The translations under genes and the position numbers were made by a program. Shown here one piece after another: positions 12,061 to 23,440 of a stretch of 64,000 nt of DNA. Every line of letters begins with the position of its first letter. The first letter of the stretch is position 1. Origin of the DNA: Pyrrhosoma nymphula (taxonomy: Eukaryota > Arthropoda > Insecta > Odonata > Coenagrionidae); NCBI GenBank assembly GCA_963573305.1, contig OY754338.1, forward strand, positions 21,884,192 to 21,948,191, given 5' to 3'. The notes below the pieces were generated by a model, which saw nothing but the letters and a program-made list of their open reading frames with translations, searched no databases and had not been told where the DNA came from.

Positions 12061-13410
12061 GACTGCCTCTTTGCATGTGAGATGCGTAAGTGTTTTTTTA
12101 AGGTAAAGGGAAAGAAGAGTAAAAAAAAGCTTGCTTTTCTGGTGCACTTAGTGGATTCTTCGGTAGTGATGCCGATTTTAATGCGATCAACACGACCACC
12201 TGCCTGCGCCGGCGCCTGCTGATTGAGCCCTTTCAAGTCCATTTATTGTATGTATATTAAGGGAGCGACTGCAGCAGTCCTCTCGGTAGAGAAGGACACG
12301 ATTTCCGGCTCCGCAGTAGTTAGGTAGTACATACAGTACATGCACACTTCCCTTCTGCACTTCCACTAACTGGACCCTCCCCTTCATTTCATAGTCATTC
12401 AGTCTTCCTGTGAAACGTGAACAATGCAGCGGTGAGGAATCCCAAGGTCGGCAAAAGCCACGACTTGAGCGATTTAAGCAGAATCCTCGTTCCCGAGAGT
12501 TAATCATCGTGCTTTTGCCCCATTCATCAACCGCTCATCAGATCTTTAGAAAAATCCGAGATCTCCGCGGAAACGTGAGGAAAATTTAAATAAAATAGAA
12601 AAAGAATAATAAAACTCTGTTAATTCAATCCGGAGGTAAAATCGGGCTCTTATGCACATCTCTTCAACTCCATTTAAGGTGGATGGATGAAGGGGCGGGG
12701 TTGGGACTTCCGGCAGGGAAGGGATAGTCAATTCAATTCAAGTAATTCAAGTCTATTTCACGAGAATCGGCACCTCAGACTCGGGGGAGCAAAGGAACTA
12801 AGCTTCACGGCACATGCCTCTCGGGAGAAATATATCGGACACAATTTTTCTCAAAAGGCCGTCGCGTGAGGGAAACTCCGAGAGAAACTTGTGCTCTATG
12901 GACAAGATCTAAAGAGTTTTCATTCAACTACCAATGAGAAATAAGGATGAAGACTCAGCGCCATCCGTGGAAAGGAATCGAACTATCAACAGCTGTTACA
13001 GCTATTTAGTAATATTTATTCGGTACACGAAAAAAATCGCCATATCTAGCAGTTGCACAGATATTTGTCTTGACTCAGCTTTTCCGTGCATTAGTTTTCT
13101 GCGCACGCGTCCAGTATCAGAATCTAGTGGCTCCGTTTGCAGCAGCTTCGTTGGTTATATGGAGCAAGAAAGCTAAAACCTACGCACTAATGGGAGCTTT
13201 CCATTTAATGTGTTGAAGTTTGGGTAGATACTTTTTACAGAATCATTACATATACACCGCAGTACGTTTTACAGAATCGCAAAAAAAACCTTCTATTGTG
13301 AAAGCGATTTCACCGTACGACGTGAAAAAATGAGTCGAGTTAGAGACTTATGTGGTTATATTAGTTTAATTATTGAGAATTTTTGTCATAAAAATTATAT
13401 TTTTTCCCTT
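12061..13410. other. No recognisable genes
   Basis: Composition is slightly less AT-rich around 12180-12500 and 12680-12850, but frames there (12187-12507 -, 12687-12869 +) give no recognisable protein. I see no repeat structure here. Confidence 0.45.
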
Positions 13411-13691
13411 CTGTTGGACTACAACCTTGTCGTGGTTGAAGGGCTTGCGTACTCCGATGACCCCTAGAGCTGCACTGGCGGGAGCATTGCTCCTGGTAGG
13501 GTCACACCTGGTAGGTCGAAGGTTAGGAGACAGACGAATGGTAGTCCGCGCAGCGTCTGGACCTCAGTGGGGTGGCTGCAAAAGGCGTCTGACCCCAGTG
13601 GGGCGGCCTCTGAAGTGATGGTGTCACGTAAAAAACACTATTGGGAAAGGCCACGGAATACTATCTCAATTAAAACAAAAACCTTGAAATT

Positions 13692-15010
13692 ATGGACAGT
13701 TCTCAATTGATAATGAATCCTGGCAACTACGGGACTCGGCCAAGGGAGCCGGGTGTCGTGCCCGGCAGCGGTGGGAGCAAGGCCCCTGCGGTCGTCATCA
13801 CACGAAATCCTTGCTCAGACGTAGCAGCAGCAGAGGAAAAGAAGATAAAGAAGAGGAACGAAACTATCAGAATAGGCACGTGGAATGTTAGGACTATGCT
13901 GAGGGCGGGGAAGCTAGAGAATATAAAGCAAGAAATGGAGAGGGTGGGAGTAGACATCATGGGTCTGGGTGAAGTAAGATGGAAGGATGACGGGGATTAC
14001 TGGAGCGGTGACTATAGAGTAGTTTATAGTGGAGGGAATGAAAGTCAGCGCGGGGTTGCATTCGTAATGAATAGGAAACTCGCTAGAAAAGTAGTGTATG
14101 CAGAACAGGTGAGTGATAGGATAGTAGTAGTGGAACTAAAAGCAGAACCAACGAATTTAGTTATAATCCTGGTTTATATGCCTACCTCTAATCATAAAGA
14201 GGAGGAGGTAGATGGGGTGTACGATCAGCTAGAGGAAATAATTCGTAGGATACCAGGAAGTAAGCACCTGGTAGTAATGGGGGATTGGAACGCGGTGGTG
14301 GGTGAAGGAAGAGATGGGCGGGAGGTGGGCGATTACGGGCTAGGAAGGAGAAACGACCGGGGCGAGAAAGTTGTGGAGTTTTGCCGCAGAAATAACCTAG
14401 TAATTACAAATACATGGTTCAGACAACATCCTCGACGTAGGTACAATTGGAAGAAGCCGGAAGATACAGATAGGTTCCAGATAGATTATATAATGGTACG
14501 TCACAGATACAGGAATAGTGTTAAAAACTCGCATACTTATCCAGGAGCTGATGCAGACACAGACCACAACTTATTAGTCATGAAATGTCGGGTAAAACTG
14601 AAAAAGATAAGAATGGGAAGGAGGGTACGAAATTGGAATACGGAGGCATTAACTGGGGCAATGAAGAAGAAGTATCGAGAGAATGTGGATGAGATAATGG
14701 GTGAGGATCATGGAGTTAGATAAGTGGAAGATGAATGGGGAAGTTTGAAAAATGGAATTGTAGAAGCGGCGAAAGCAACGGTAGGCGTTGTAAGTGCAAC
14801 TAAAATTAGAAAACCGTGGATCACGAAGGAGATGATAAGGGAGATGGAGGAGAGAAGGAAATGGAAGAGCGTAAACTCAGAGCTAGGTCAGAGAAAATAC
14901 CGAGAATTTAATAATCGGCTTAGAAGAGAAACAAAGAAAGCAAGAGAGGCGTGGTGGAGAGAACACATCGATGCGTTAGAGAAATACCAGAAAGAGCAAA
15001 TGTATTATAT
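13692..15010 (+). pseudogene. LINE ORF, AP endonuclease domain and linker
   Basis: Translation from ATG 13692 gives 343 codons to an in-frame TAA at 14721-14723, after which the same frame continues to about 15010 (RKPWITKEMIREMEERRK, ERRKWKSVNSELGQRKYRE). Endonuclease/exonuclease/phosphatase motifs are complete: TWNVRTM (Asn65), LGEVRW (Glu94), VYMPTSN (Tyr162), GDWNAVVGE (Asp198, Asn200), IDYIMVR (Asp265) and DTDHNLL (Asp291, His292). This domain would nick target DNA to prime reverse transcription. The N-terminal ~55 residues are rich in G, P and A and carry no recognised domain. The single stop and a frameshift near 15000 separate it from the RT, so the ORF is recently but clearly broken. 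Confidence 0.9.
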
Positions 15011-16120
15011 AGGAAAGTAAAGGAACTGACGGGTGGTAACAAGGGAAGGGGAATTACAAAGATAACAGACAAGACAGGAAAGATGATCGTAGAACCGAGA
15101 GAGATCCAGGAGAGGTGGAAGGAGTATGTTGAAGAGCTGTATGGTAAAGAAATAAGGCCCAATAGGTTAGATATAGAAAGTGAAGACGATATCGACAGAG
15201 ATGGCATCGGACCAAGTATCCTAGATTGCGAAATCGAAAGAGCTCTACGAGACATGAAAATGAATAAGACGGTGGGAATAGATGACATATCTGCAGAGTT
15301 TTTAAAGAGCATGGGGAAGAACGGAAGAGGAAAAATTTTAGCGCTTATTCGTAGGATTTATGAGGATGGAGTGTGGCCGGAAGACTTCGCGAAGACTGTA
15401 CTAATTCCTATACCAAAGAAGAGTAAGGCAAAAACGTGCGAAGACTATAGGACAATAAGATTAATATCCCACGCGTTCAAAGTAGTTCTGAGAATTCTAA
15501 ATAGAAGGCTAGAGAAGAAGGCAAATGAATACCTGGGTGACGACCAGTTCGGGTTTAGGAGAGGGACGGGAACGCGAGACGCTATAGCGGTGATGAGGAC
15601 GCTAGTAGAAAGAAACCTAGAGTACAGGCAGGATGTTTTTGTATGCTTCGTAGATTCCGAGAAAGCGTTTGATCGGGTGGAATGGACGAAATTAACGGGA
15701 GTGTTGAAGCAATTAGGGGTCGATTGGAGGGACAGGTGTCTGATTCGAAATTTGTATATGAATCAGACTGCGCAGGTTAGGGTAGCCAATGGAGAGTCGG
15801 GATGGGCCACGAAGTGCGGCAAGGGTGCCCACTATCGCCGTTGCTTTTTAACGTGTATTCAGAAGAAATGGTAAAGGAGGCATGGGGGGAGGAGGAGATA
15901 GGAATAAAGGTAGGAGGGGAGCTGATAAAATCAGTGAGATTTGCAGATGATCAAGCATTGGTTAGTCAGTCGGCCAAGGGGTTACAGTCAATGGTGAGTG
16001 CATTAGAGGTGCAGTGCGAAAAGTATGGGATGAAAATCAATCACAAGAAAACGAAAGTAATCAGATTTTCTAGAAGTAAGAAGGTGGGGCTGAATGTAAG
16101 GGTGGGAGGGTACCAACTTG
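14990..16120 (+). pseudogene. LINE reverse transcriptase, frameshifted
   Basis: After a frameshift near 15000 the RT runs from LYRKVKELTGG in the 14951 frame to about 15805, then shifts again into the 15802 frame. In order: IDDISAEFL; VLIPIPKK; CEDYRTIRLISHAFKV; DDQFGFRRGTGTRDAI; FVDSEKAFDRVEW (motif A aspartate); VRQGCPLSPLLFNVY (motif B); and FADDQALVSQS at 15940-15972 (motif C, both catalytic aspartates present). IRFSR and VRVGGY follow, and then homology ends. The enzyme would copy element RNA at the nicked target. Only two frameshifts damage this part, so the core is well preserved, but the thumb and C-terminal domain are missing. Confidence 0.9.
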
Positions 16121-16294
16121 GTATGGAATGACCCAATAGTGTACCTTTAAGTGGGTGAAAAAGACGTTCGAAATTATGTATCGGAGGCGCACATTATTCC
16201 TGTCACATACCTCACGTATTTCAATCATTTTATCTGCAGAGTATAATGCAGTATTTAGCCATGTTCCCCATAATATCAATACTGGCTGTGAACG

Positions 16295-16331
16295 CAGATC
16301 AACTTCAGGCATACTGCCTGAAGTTGATCTG
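16295..16331. repeat. Perfect 17-bp hairpin
   Basis: Arms CAGATCAACTTCAGGCA (16295-16311) and its exact complement (16315-16331) flank a 3-nt loop. Imperfect complementarity extends roughly 25 bp further out on both sides. GGTACC occurs outside it at 16110 and 16354. It may be the centre of a small fold-back element that replaced the LINE 3' end. Confidence 0.7.
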
Positions 16332-17460
16332 CCTTTAAACTCAGCAATACTGAGTGGTACCTTCAAAAACAAGTTTTTGGCAATTGAAACCATCGCATGT
16401 ACGCATCACGTAAAATTACCATAGCTGTTTTTCTGATCTTTATGTAATAATACTTTGGATGATTTTTCTTTATGCATGTTTAAAAACATTATTTCAACCT
16501 TGATAGACAAAAAAGGAACTGAAATAACAGACAAGCTCTGCACTAAAGTGAAGTTTGGCGACGTTGAAAAGAATATTGCTTTTTTAGGCCCTTAAATAGG
16601 CGATATCAGCAGAAAAAGGCATAAACAGGTAAAATAGACATTTTTAGGCAGTAACAAATCGCTTTAATTTCACCATAAATGATCCTAAATGAACTTATAA
16701 CTTCATAAATTGGTTTCCTGAGTAAAAGAAAAAATAGGCATTTTAGGCAATGTCCTCAGCTTAATAATAATTCGATTACATATGTTCAGGTTTTCTTCTA
16801 AACACGAAAAATACATACCTTATTATTATTATACGTTTTAACCACTACTAAGGTGCCAAGCCGGGTCCAACATTTGAAAACATGATATTTCAATATAATT
16901 TCGAATTTCGAATCTCAATTTCGTAAACCGCGCCGAAAACTCAAGTCATGCTTAAATTAAGGAAAATTTTAAAATATAATTGTAGCATAATTTACATTTC
17001 TGCATGCACGGTGGTTTCCACAATATAAACAGAGGGACTCATGTGAAATATGGTCAAAGAATTTTTTTCGACGAACTTACAATTTTTGAAAATATGCACT
17101 CAATGGCCCACGGTTACCGCTCCACCCACCTTAAAAATAACGATAACGTGGGCGCACGCGTTATAAATAAGCGTGATTACGCCCCAGCTGATCTTTTGTG
17201 AAGTGCGATGTGTGGTGGGTAGGGACTGAGGCTAATGGAAAGCAACTTCGCTGTAGCGTTGAGAAGTTAGCAACGTACTACTGCGAATGGAAAGCTCGCT
17301 ATAACACATTTTGTCATAAACATACGCCATTTCGAAGATCATTACGATTTCCTCCACGAGTTCCACATACCGTGTGAACTCAACGGTAAGAGTTATAGAG
17401 TGAGAAACTGAATACGTTATGGAAAGGAACAAAATTTGCGAATTTCGAAGTACGTTTTTT
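16332..17460. other. No recognisable genes
   Basis: AT-rich. Between 16580 and 16760 the text TTTTAGGC/AGGCAT recurs irregularly, suggesting an old degenerate tandem array. I see nothing else. Confidence 0.4.
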
Positions 17461-17536
17461 TTATTCGCGACCCGGGTTTCAACAGTTTATATCACCTGAA
17501 GATGATATAAACTGTTAACAACCGGGTCGTGAATAA
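17461..17536. repeat. Fold-back of two Penelope-like ends
   Basis: Arms 17461-17494 and 17503-17536 pair with few mismatches around CCTGAAG. Each strand reads GTT(GA)AACCCGGGTCG followed by GAATAAA, the same end sequence as the hammerhead-like motif at 11.5 kb. On the + strand CTGAAGA is kept but GAAAC has become CAAC; on the - strand GAAAC is kept but the CUGANGA box is lost. It looks like two element ends joined head to head. Confidence 0.6.
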
Positions 17537-18329
17537 AAAACACAATGAAATTCGCAAAGTTTGCTCCTTTCCATCATGGAGAAAGTTCACATAGTTCCCT
17601 GACAATGTTCGATTTATTGAAATGGTTGTTTTTACTGAGAACCTTTTGTCGTGGAGCAAGACCTAATACGATACAATATTTAATGAAGTCGGCAGTAGAG
17701 AATAAATCTAATGCCGTGGTGACATGGGCTTCGAGTTTTCCTTGGTGTTTCCGAGCATTATTCATAAGAAAAAGAGGATTTTTGTCTCTCTCTCTGACTC
17801 ACCCTCCATCCATGCGAAGCGAGCACCCTGCATCCTCTCCTGTCTACCTCTTGACGTTCCACTCCCTCTTCAATGGGATTTGGAGGAGTTGACGCCTTCC
17901 ATTGCCCTTTAGTGCACCTGTGAAAGGAAATCGAATATAAAATGCATTAGCGGGCGAGAGAAGAGCCAAGTGTTGGTCTGAGAGGGAGATAGAATATAGG
18001 GATAGGGAGGGGTGAAGGCCTTTGACTTCTTTGAGAGGGGAAGAGTAAGATGAGGGAAGCGACAAGGAGCCAAGGCAAAGGAATGTCCCCCACCCACTGT
18101 TACGGAACACACGACCAACATCCACTTGCTCCTCATCCTTCTTCGGCTATGCGGTATTTCAATTTAATTAATGGACCATTTGTTCAACAAATACGACATA
18201 GTACCGACAATTTATCGACCTAACTATTACCATCGGAATTACTGAGCTATATCAATAAATCGATATTTATCTACAATAATTTTCAGCAAGTTGTATGCCG
18301 ACTAATAATATCTAATAATATGTAATCAT
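17537..18329. other. No recognisable genes
   Basis: Frames at 17545-17892 (+) and 17844-18125 (-) overlap in C/T-rich sequence, give low-complexity peptides and are not recognised. Confidence 0.4.
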
Positions 18330-20312
18330 ACTAATATATAAAAATTGAATGGTGCCTGTCTGTCTGTTGCTCAATGACGCAAAACCTGCTGAACCGATTG
18401 AGCTGAAATTTTGCATGTAGAGATAAAATGTACATGAGTTGAACATAGGCTATATAAAAAAGCCCTCAGGGCCCCCAAAGGCCCCCCCTGGTGGTCCCTG
18501 GTGGTCCATGCTAAGCATTGGGTTCGGTACAGTTGTTTCATTTTTTGCTTTTTAAAAGTACTTCGATAGAGGGCTGGGATATTTTTTATCGGATGGCTGA
18601 ATAAATGAAGTTTCTAATTTTGTCAATCGATTTTCTTTTACGCTTCGTAATTGTCTGAATATCATATTTTTTTATGAAAAATCTGCCATTTTTCTCTTTA
18701 ATCAACAATAACATACTTGACAACTAGAGATTTGAATTTCAAAGGATATTCACGCATCTGGCATTTAAGTTCTCCTTCCGGCCCATGATAGCACGTAGAA
18801 AGAAAATTTGTATAAGAAGGGCCCTGAGTCCCAAGGGCCCCATCATAGATTGCTTCGGGAGTAATCGATAACTTCAATGCATATTTACAAGTATACTCTT
18901 CAATGTCTATTCTCAAAGTAGCTCTCATAGGGGAACTGCATACGAGAGAACACTTATGTAGAAAACTATGCACATAAAGGAATTAAACGTGGAAGAATAT
19001 TTACGTGAAGCGAACAATAATGTTAATGATGCCTCTGTTGCTACAACAAACACGGCGTCGTTTATTATAGTTTAATACTCAGATGTATTACACGTAGTGG
19101 AACCGTCTGCCTCTCATTACGATTGCGAACTGTTTTTAGACCAATTCCCACATTAACTTTATGAGTTATTTATATGTACTTAAACGTGTTAAAATGCAGT
19201 TTACTTACATTCACTCAATCATCAAGTTGCCTATTCGAGTCTCTCACTTGCCTCTGTTTTTCCCCTCCTTGGACTTAAAAATATATCCATAAACATGACT
19301 AATAGCATAAAGGGTAACCTCTTGAAAAAATTTTCTAAAGCATGAGGAATGTCTTCTGTGCGAGAAAATGAGTCCTTGCATGAAAAACGACAAAGGTTAG
19401 TCTTGGATGCTCAAAGACATGCCTAACAGCAATCTCATGATAATCATCCCGTGGTGTTTCTCGGATTACGCTAAGAACCGCACAAATTTCATCCTAACCA
19501 AACCTACTGACGGGTAACCAGCTAAAAATCTGGTTCAAATATTGAGCCATCTGTTTCGAAACTTCAATCTGTTTTAAGATGGCGGAAATTATAGTTGCGT
19601 CACTACATGCTTCTTACCCATAAGAAGAATGGATATTCTGCGCAATGGACGTCATTGGTGCATGAAAATTGGCAAGTGCACTAAGACTGATCACCATAGA
19701 TTTTTAATTTTGCAACCAATGATTATGATTTAGGAAACAATGAGTATAGCCACCCTTTATGCCAAAGGCATAGTCCGGGTATTGAAGGATTCATAGGACA
19801 AATAAACATCGCTGCTATTGAAAATGCTCCTTTTGACGTTGTCAACCGCTGGATTATACTCTACTCTCCTATCCTGATTAAGATACTCAACGCAAATATC
19901 AAAGTTGAATGGCGGAACTCAATTAAGTCATTGAATGCAAATATATTTATGTACACAAGGGAAGTAATCAAACTGTTATTCAGGCGGCTCAAGAGACGCT
20001 GTTATTCAGACGGCTCAAGAGAACTTGAGGGACGAGGTCACTATCTATCAACCTAGGTGCTATTTATTAAGTAGTAATGAGTCTTCGTGGCCCATTATTG
20101 GGTTGTCCCGTGTATTAAAGAGGATACATAATCACTCAACTCTCCGTGCACGAAATGGAAAACGAACGAATTACAACAATCACAACAAACAAGATAGGAT
20201 ACGAACACCTCAAATTATCACTCTGACAGTATTCTTCAGTTTTTGTGGTTTTCTTATAAATAAGTTCTATGTTTTTCACATCCGTTGAAGTTCAACGGGT
20301 ACCTTCAGCTAG
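18330..20312 (+). mobile_element. Helitron, internally deleted
   Basis: The 5' end reads CTAATATATAAAAATTGAAT followed by repeated CTGTCTGT and a GCTGAACCGATT block, a layout shared by many animal Helitrons (canonical TC start altered to AC). The 3' end is textbook: an 8-bp stem CCGTTGAA / TTCAACGG (20282-20298), ten bases, then CTAG (20309-20312) and a flanking T. Between them are in-order fragments of the RepHel N-terminal region. The helicase is missing, because the coding remnant near 20250 runs almost directly into the 3' hairpin. It is unrelated in its termini to the other Helitron derivatives in this window. Confidence 0.85.
19358..20288 (+). pseudogene. Helitron RepHel N-terminal remnants
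   Basis: Three blocks appear in the family order. RENESLHEKRQRLVLDAQRH (about 19360-19425) matches the repeated ETPEQREQRLARDAQRH-type region. NRWIILYSPILIKI followed by NANIKVEWRNSIKS (about 19842-19930) matches NRWVVPYSPLL...HINVEYCNSVKS of the Helitron-like N domain. DEVTIYQPRCYLLSSNES, then HNHSTLRARNGKR and TLTVFFSFC (20029-20255), match the YQ-RYISSNEA...LENGQR...TTLTSFF region just before the helicase. Stops and frameshifts separate the blocks, and the HUH nuclease motif was not found, so the protein is dead. Confidence 0.8.
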
Positions 20313-21310
20313 TTAATAATAATATGCTAGATAGCATCAAGTGCATTCCTTCCTGCATGGCACAGACGGAATCACTAGTTGCACCCATTCAGAAGGCCGT
20401 CATCCTGGGGTCACTCCGTCTACTGCGTAAGCATGACCCCAACGCAGCGTAGCCACCTATCCGGTGGGCGTCGTACGTGGCTTCGAATACTGCCCAGCCT
20501 CTCCTGAATCTCCGGCCATTATGACTGCAATGAAACCTGATGTTAGCCACGGACTCGGAGGGGCCTTTTACAGCAGCAACAACAACAATAATAATATGTA
20601 ACAACATCATCTTAATAATATTGAAATTAATCATCAATAATATCGTAATTGTTCCGTATCGACAATACTGTCATAATTTTTATATTTATATTCCATTTTC
20701 AGACTGCATCAGCACGTCAGACTAAAGCGACAAAATAAGGAAGATCGGTAAATCTTAAAGATCATTTTTTCCACGTATCATGTACGACCGACACAAAAAC
20801 AACTTAACATTCATGCGACAGAACACATATCCTTTTTTGTAGAGTTCTGAATAATGTCACAGAGCTGATAACTATCGGAAGCACCGGCGACAACAATGGA
20901 ATATCAATGTTTCGCTTTCTTTGAATTCATTTTCTTTTTCTCCACTTCACGCGCTATGCAAAGACCTGTTACGGCACCCATCTCTTATAAAGTCTTCCTC
21001 TGCTCCTTCCTCCTATGGACTTACAATTTAAAGCTAGCAATGGCAATACCTCCTTATCTGTTTAATCGACATTTTCTATCCACATTCATATATGCATTGT
21101 TCTAATTCTCCACATTTAAGTTGCTGGCATGAAAAATATCGACTGGAATCGAAACTCCGTCATTTCCAACAAGCTATGAGTCTCAAATAAGTTTTTATTA
21201 TTATACTATACATAATTTCATTGCAAAATGGCACGAATGAATACTCCACGCTGTAATTAGCATGAATGTGAGTTGGGATAAATCCCATGAAGAAATTCGC
21301 CTTAATTGAA
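20313..21310. other. No recognisable genes
   Basis: AT-rich with AAT/AAC-rich microsatellite-like text near 20570-20640. Frames at 20389-20637 (-) and 20896-21105 (+) are not recognised. Confidence 0.4.
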
Positions 21311-21400
21311 AATGGCTAGTGATACTGGCCAACACACTTAACCGACAATCAGGAAATCCGGGTTTGAATTCCGGTGATACCAAATATTTTCTTCACAGTG
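21311..21400 (+). repeat. tRNA-derived SINE fragment
   Basis: GGCTAGTGATACTGGCCAAC is an A-box-like segment, and GGGTTTGAATTCC 45 bp later fits an RNA polymerase III B box. The downstream ATATTTTCTTCACAGTGAA tail matches the ATATTTTTCGTGGCGAA tail of the copy at 31.9 kb, so both belong to one SINE family. Confidence 0.6.
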
Positions 21401-22925
21401 AATATCTAAATCTAGCTACAAATAAAGGTATTTATTCATTTTAAGATAACATCCCCCATCCCCTTCCTCCCTATAAAAATATCCTTTAACAAGCCACCCG
21501 TATTTTCTTTCGCGCTCAGCCACCGTTCCCCAAACACCACTACATCAGAAACCACATCCCACTGGCTGTCTGGGTAAGAAAAGCTGATTTCTTCCTTTTC
21601 GGAATATGAACAGACAACCGCTATACTTTAAATGCGTGAAGGCTTTACCCCAATAAGATCAGGATGAGGCCACGTAAAGGAGACAGAGGGGAAGAGAGTA
21701 AGGTACAAAGAGTACATTCATGAAGGTTGGATAAAGGGAAGAAGAATAAATTTAAAAGCCAACGATAAGGAGGAAAAGACTGCTGAGTGCGGAGGGAAAT
21801 TTGGCAAATAACCAGATATGATATATTCGTGGCAAAGTCGACCTTTTAATCACATGGAACAGGATGTTTAAGTAATTTCTAGAAGGGACCTTTATATATT
21901 GTGCTGATAAACATCTTTGATACCACTGTTTGAACAATATTTCCAATTCTTCGACATTCTCGATAATATAAGACGAGGTGATCGACATTGACCAATAGTA
22001 ACACAATACCGTCTATTTTATGTAATGGATGATATGGTAAAAAAAACACCAATGGGTTTGTGCACCCTATTTGGTCAATTCCGTTCGATGCACCAGAACA
22101 TCATCGTCCCGGTGACATATTTTCACTACCTTATAAATAATTTTCCATGAGGGTTGATATTATATAATTACAGCACGTTTTCAAAAGTTGAAATTGCACC
22201 ACGATAAAGACTATACCATTGCATGTCACATAGTAATACCCGATATAATGTACTATAATAGTGGTTTTTTCAATAAATCATTAACGAAAGGCAAATTTCA
22301 TCGATATTGGAAATTAGAAAGTAGCCCATGTCACTCCAGTCTACAAAAGCGACGACAGAAAAAATCTGGCATCGTTCGTTGATTTCCCCATCCTGCAAAA
22401 TTATCGAGCCTATAATTGTGTATTTTATTATGCATATGCTTCCTAGAAAGTCGAAACTTCCTCTACGTCAATCGACACGAATTCTAGAATAGAAAATCAT
22501 GCGAAACTGAGCATGGAATATTCCTCCGTGATATTCTGAAATAAGGCGAATCAAAAAAGGAAGTAGACGCGAAATATTTAGATTTCGAACAAGGATTCGA
22601 TAACTTTCTATTAACAAATTAATATTATAGCAGACATGATGACATCGTGGCACATGATGATATCATGACACTCTGCATGCTAAACGCTGCGAAAACCTGC
22701 GCATCAAATTTCACTAATCATTGCTTTCCTCCTCAGTTCCTTTTTCCTATGCCCTTACATTTATGGCCGGCAATCTTACTACACCGCCCTTCCGACGGCT
22801 CGCAGTGTAGTATGAAGATGTGGACATCGCCAAGCAATACATAACAATGACAGTGGCTCAATATAGAAATTAGATATCTCAAGAATATCACACACTGCAG
22901 TCACATAGCCACAGGCCTCATAGAG
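21401..22925. other. No recognisable genes
   Basis: AT-rich sequence. Short frames at 21752-22006 (-) and 22188-22382 (+) give no recognisable protein. Confidence 0.4.
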
Positions 22926-23037
22926 ATGACAAGACACCTTCAAATCATAAGTCTCATCCTCTTCTTCGTCCTTAATCGTTTTTACGTGCATGCGTCTTCC
23001 AAATCAGACCGACAGCGGGGTACCATCTGGGATAAAG
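22926..23037 (+). CDS. Possible first exon of a secreted protein
   Basis: From ATG 22926 the frame encodes MTRHLQIISLILFFVLNRF and then YVHASSKSDRQRGTIWDK. The first ~23 residues have a basic start, a hydrophobic core and a small-residue A-S cleavage site, as in a signal peptide. Exactly where the reading becomes unconvincing, AAG|GTGAGT (junction 23037/23038) matches the consensus 5' splice donor, in phase 1. No acceptor or second exon could be identified, and the ORF stays open past the donor to 23138. The product is not recognised. Chance is a serious alternative; this is the only place in the window with this combination of signals. Confidence 0.25.
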
Positions 23038-23221
23038 GTGAGTTATCACGATTAGAGGACGCTAGAACTTCGTGGCTGAAGACACGATTGAAAAAAAGGT
23101 GGCATCGTTCTATCAAGCACGCGACGATGCGAATATGATCTAGTGTTGGCGCAGTGGGTAGGGGTCGTGTGGGCCCGCGTGATTGGTGGACGTTTAGCGC
23201 GAAGGCGAAAGTTTCCGCGCA

Positions 23222-23440
23222 GTACAGCTCTCGCGAAAGCTTATGGCGTTCGGATGGGTAGAAGAAGACGTTATAGAGGGGTAATGTTCGGTGGAAGAGG
23301 TAGGGAAAAGGGACGTAGAAGACAGCGAAGATATGGCATTTGTGCCATGCATGAGTGCATTTCAAAAAATGGAATTTCTATGACGCGTACAACATAAACG
23401 CTACGCATCCGAACGCCATAAGCTTTCGCGAGAGCTGTAC
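23222..23440. repeat. Perfect 35-bp inverted repeat
   Basis: Positions 23222-23256 and 23406-23440 are exact reverse complements over 35 bp (beginning GTACAGCTCTCGCGAAAG), separated by 149 bp. The interval is unusually GC-rich and CpG-rich for this window. There is no internal coding motif. Confidence 0.9.

Larger units (their letters stand above)
13411..16120 (+). mobile_element. LINE retrotransposon, RTE-like, 3'-truncated
   Basis: The element starts near GGACTACAACCTTGTCG with a GC-richer ~280-bp leader unlike its surroundings. An AP-type endonuclease and a reverse transcriptase follow in one original reading direction. The endonuclease resembles the craniofacial-development-protein-2 type, which derives from RTE/BovB LINEs; that clade placement is from motif memory. 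RT homology stops about 55 codons after FADD, near GGTACC at 16110, and the 3' domain and tail are missing. LINEs usually lose their 5' end, so loss of the 3' end implies a later deletion or a replacement by the hairpin-bearing sequence that follows. Degenerate copies of the same family lie at 26.1-26.9 kb and inside both Tc1-like composites. Confidence 0.9.
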
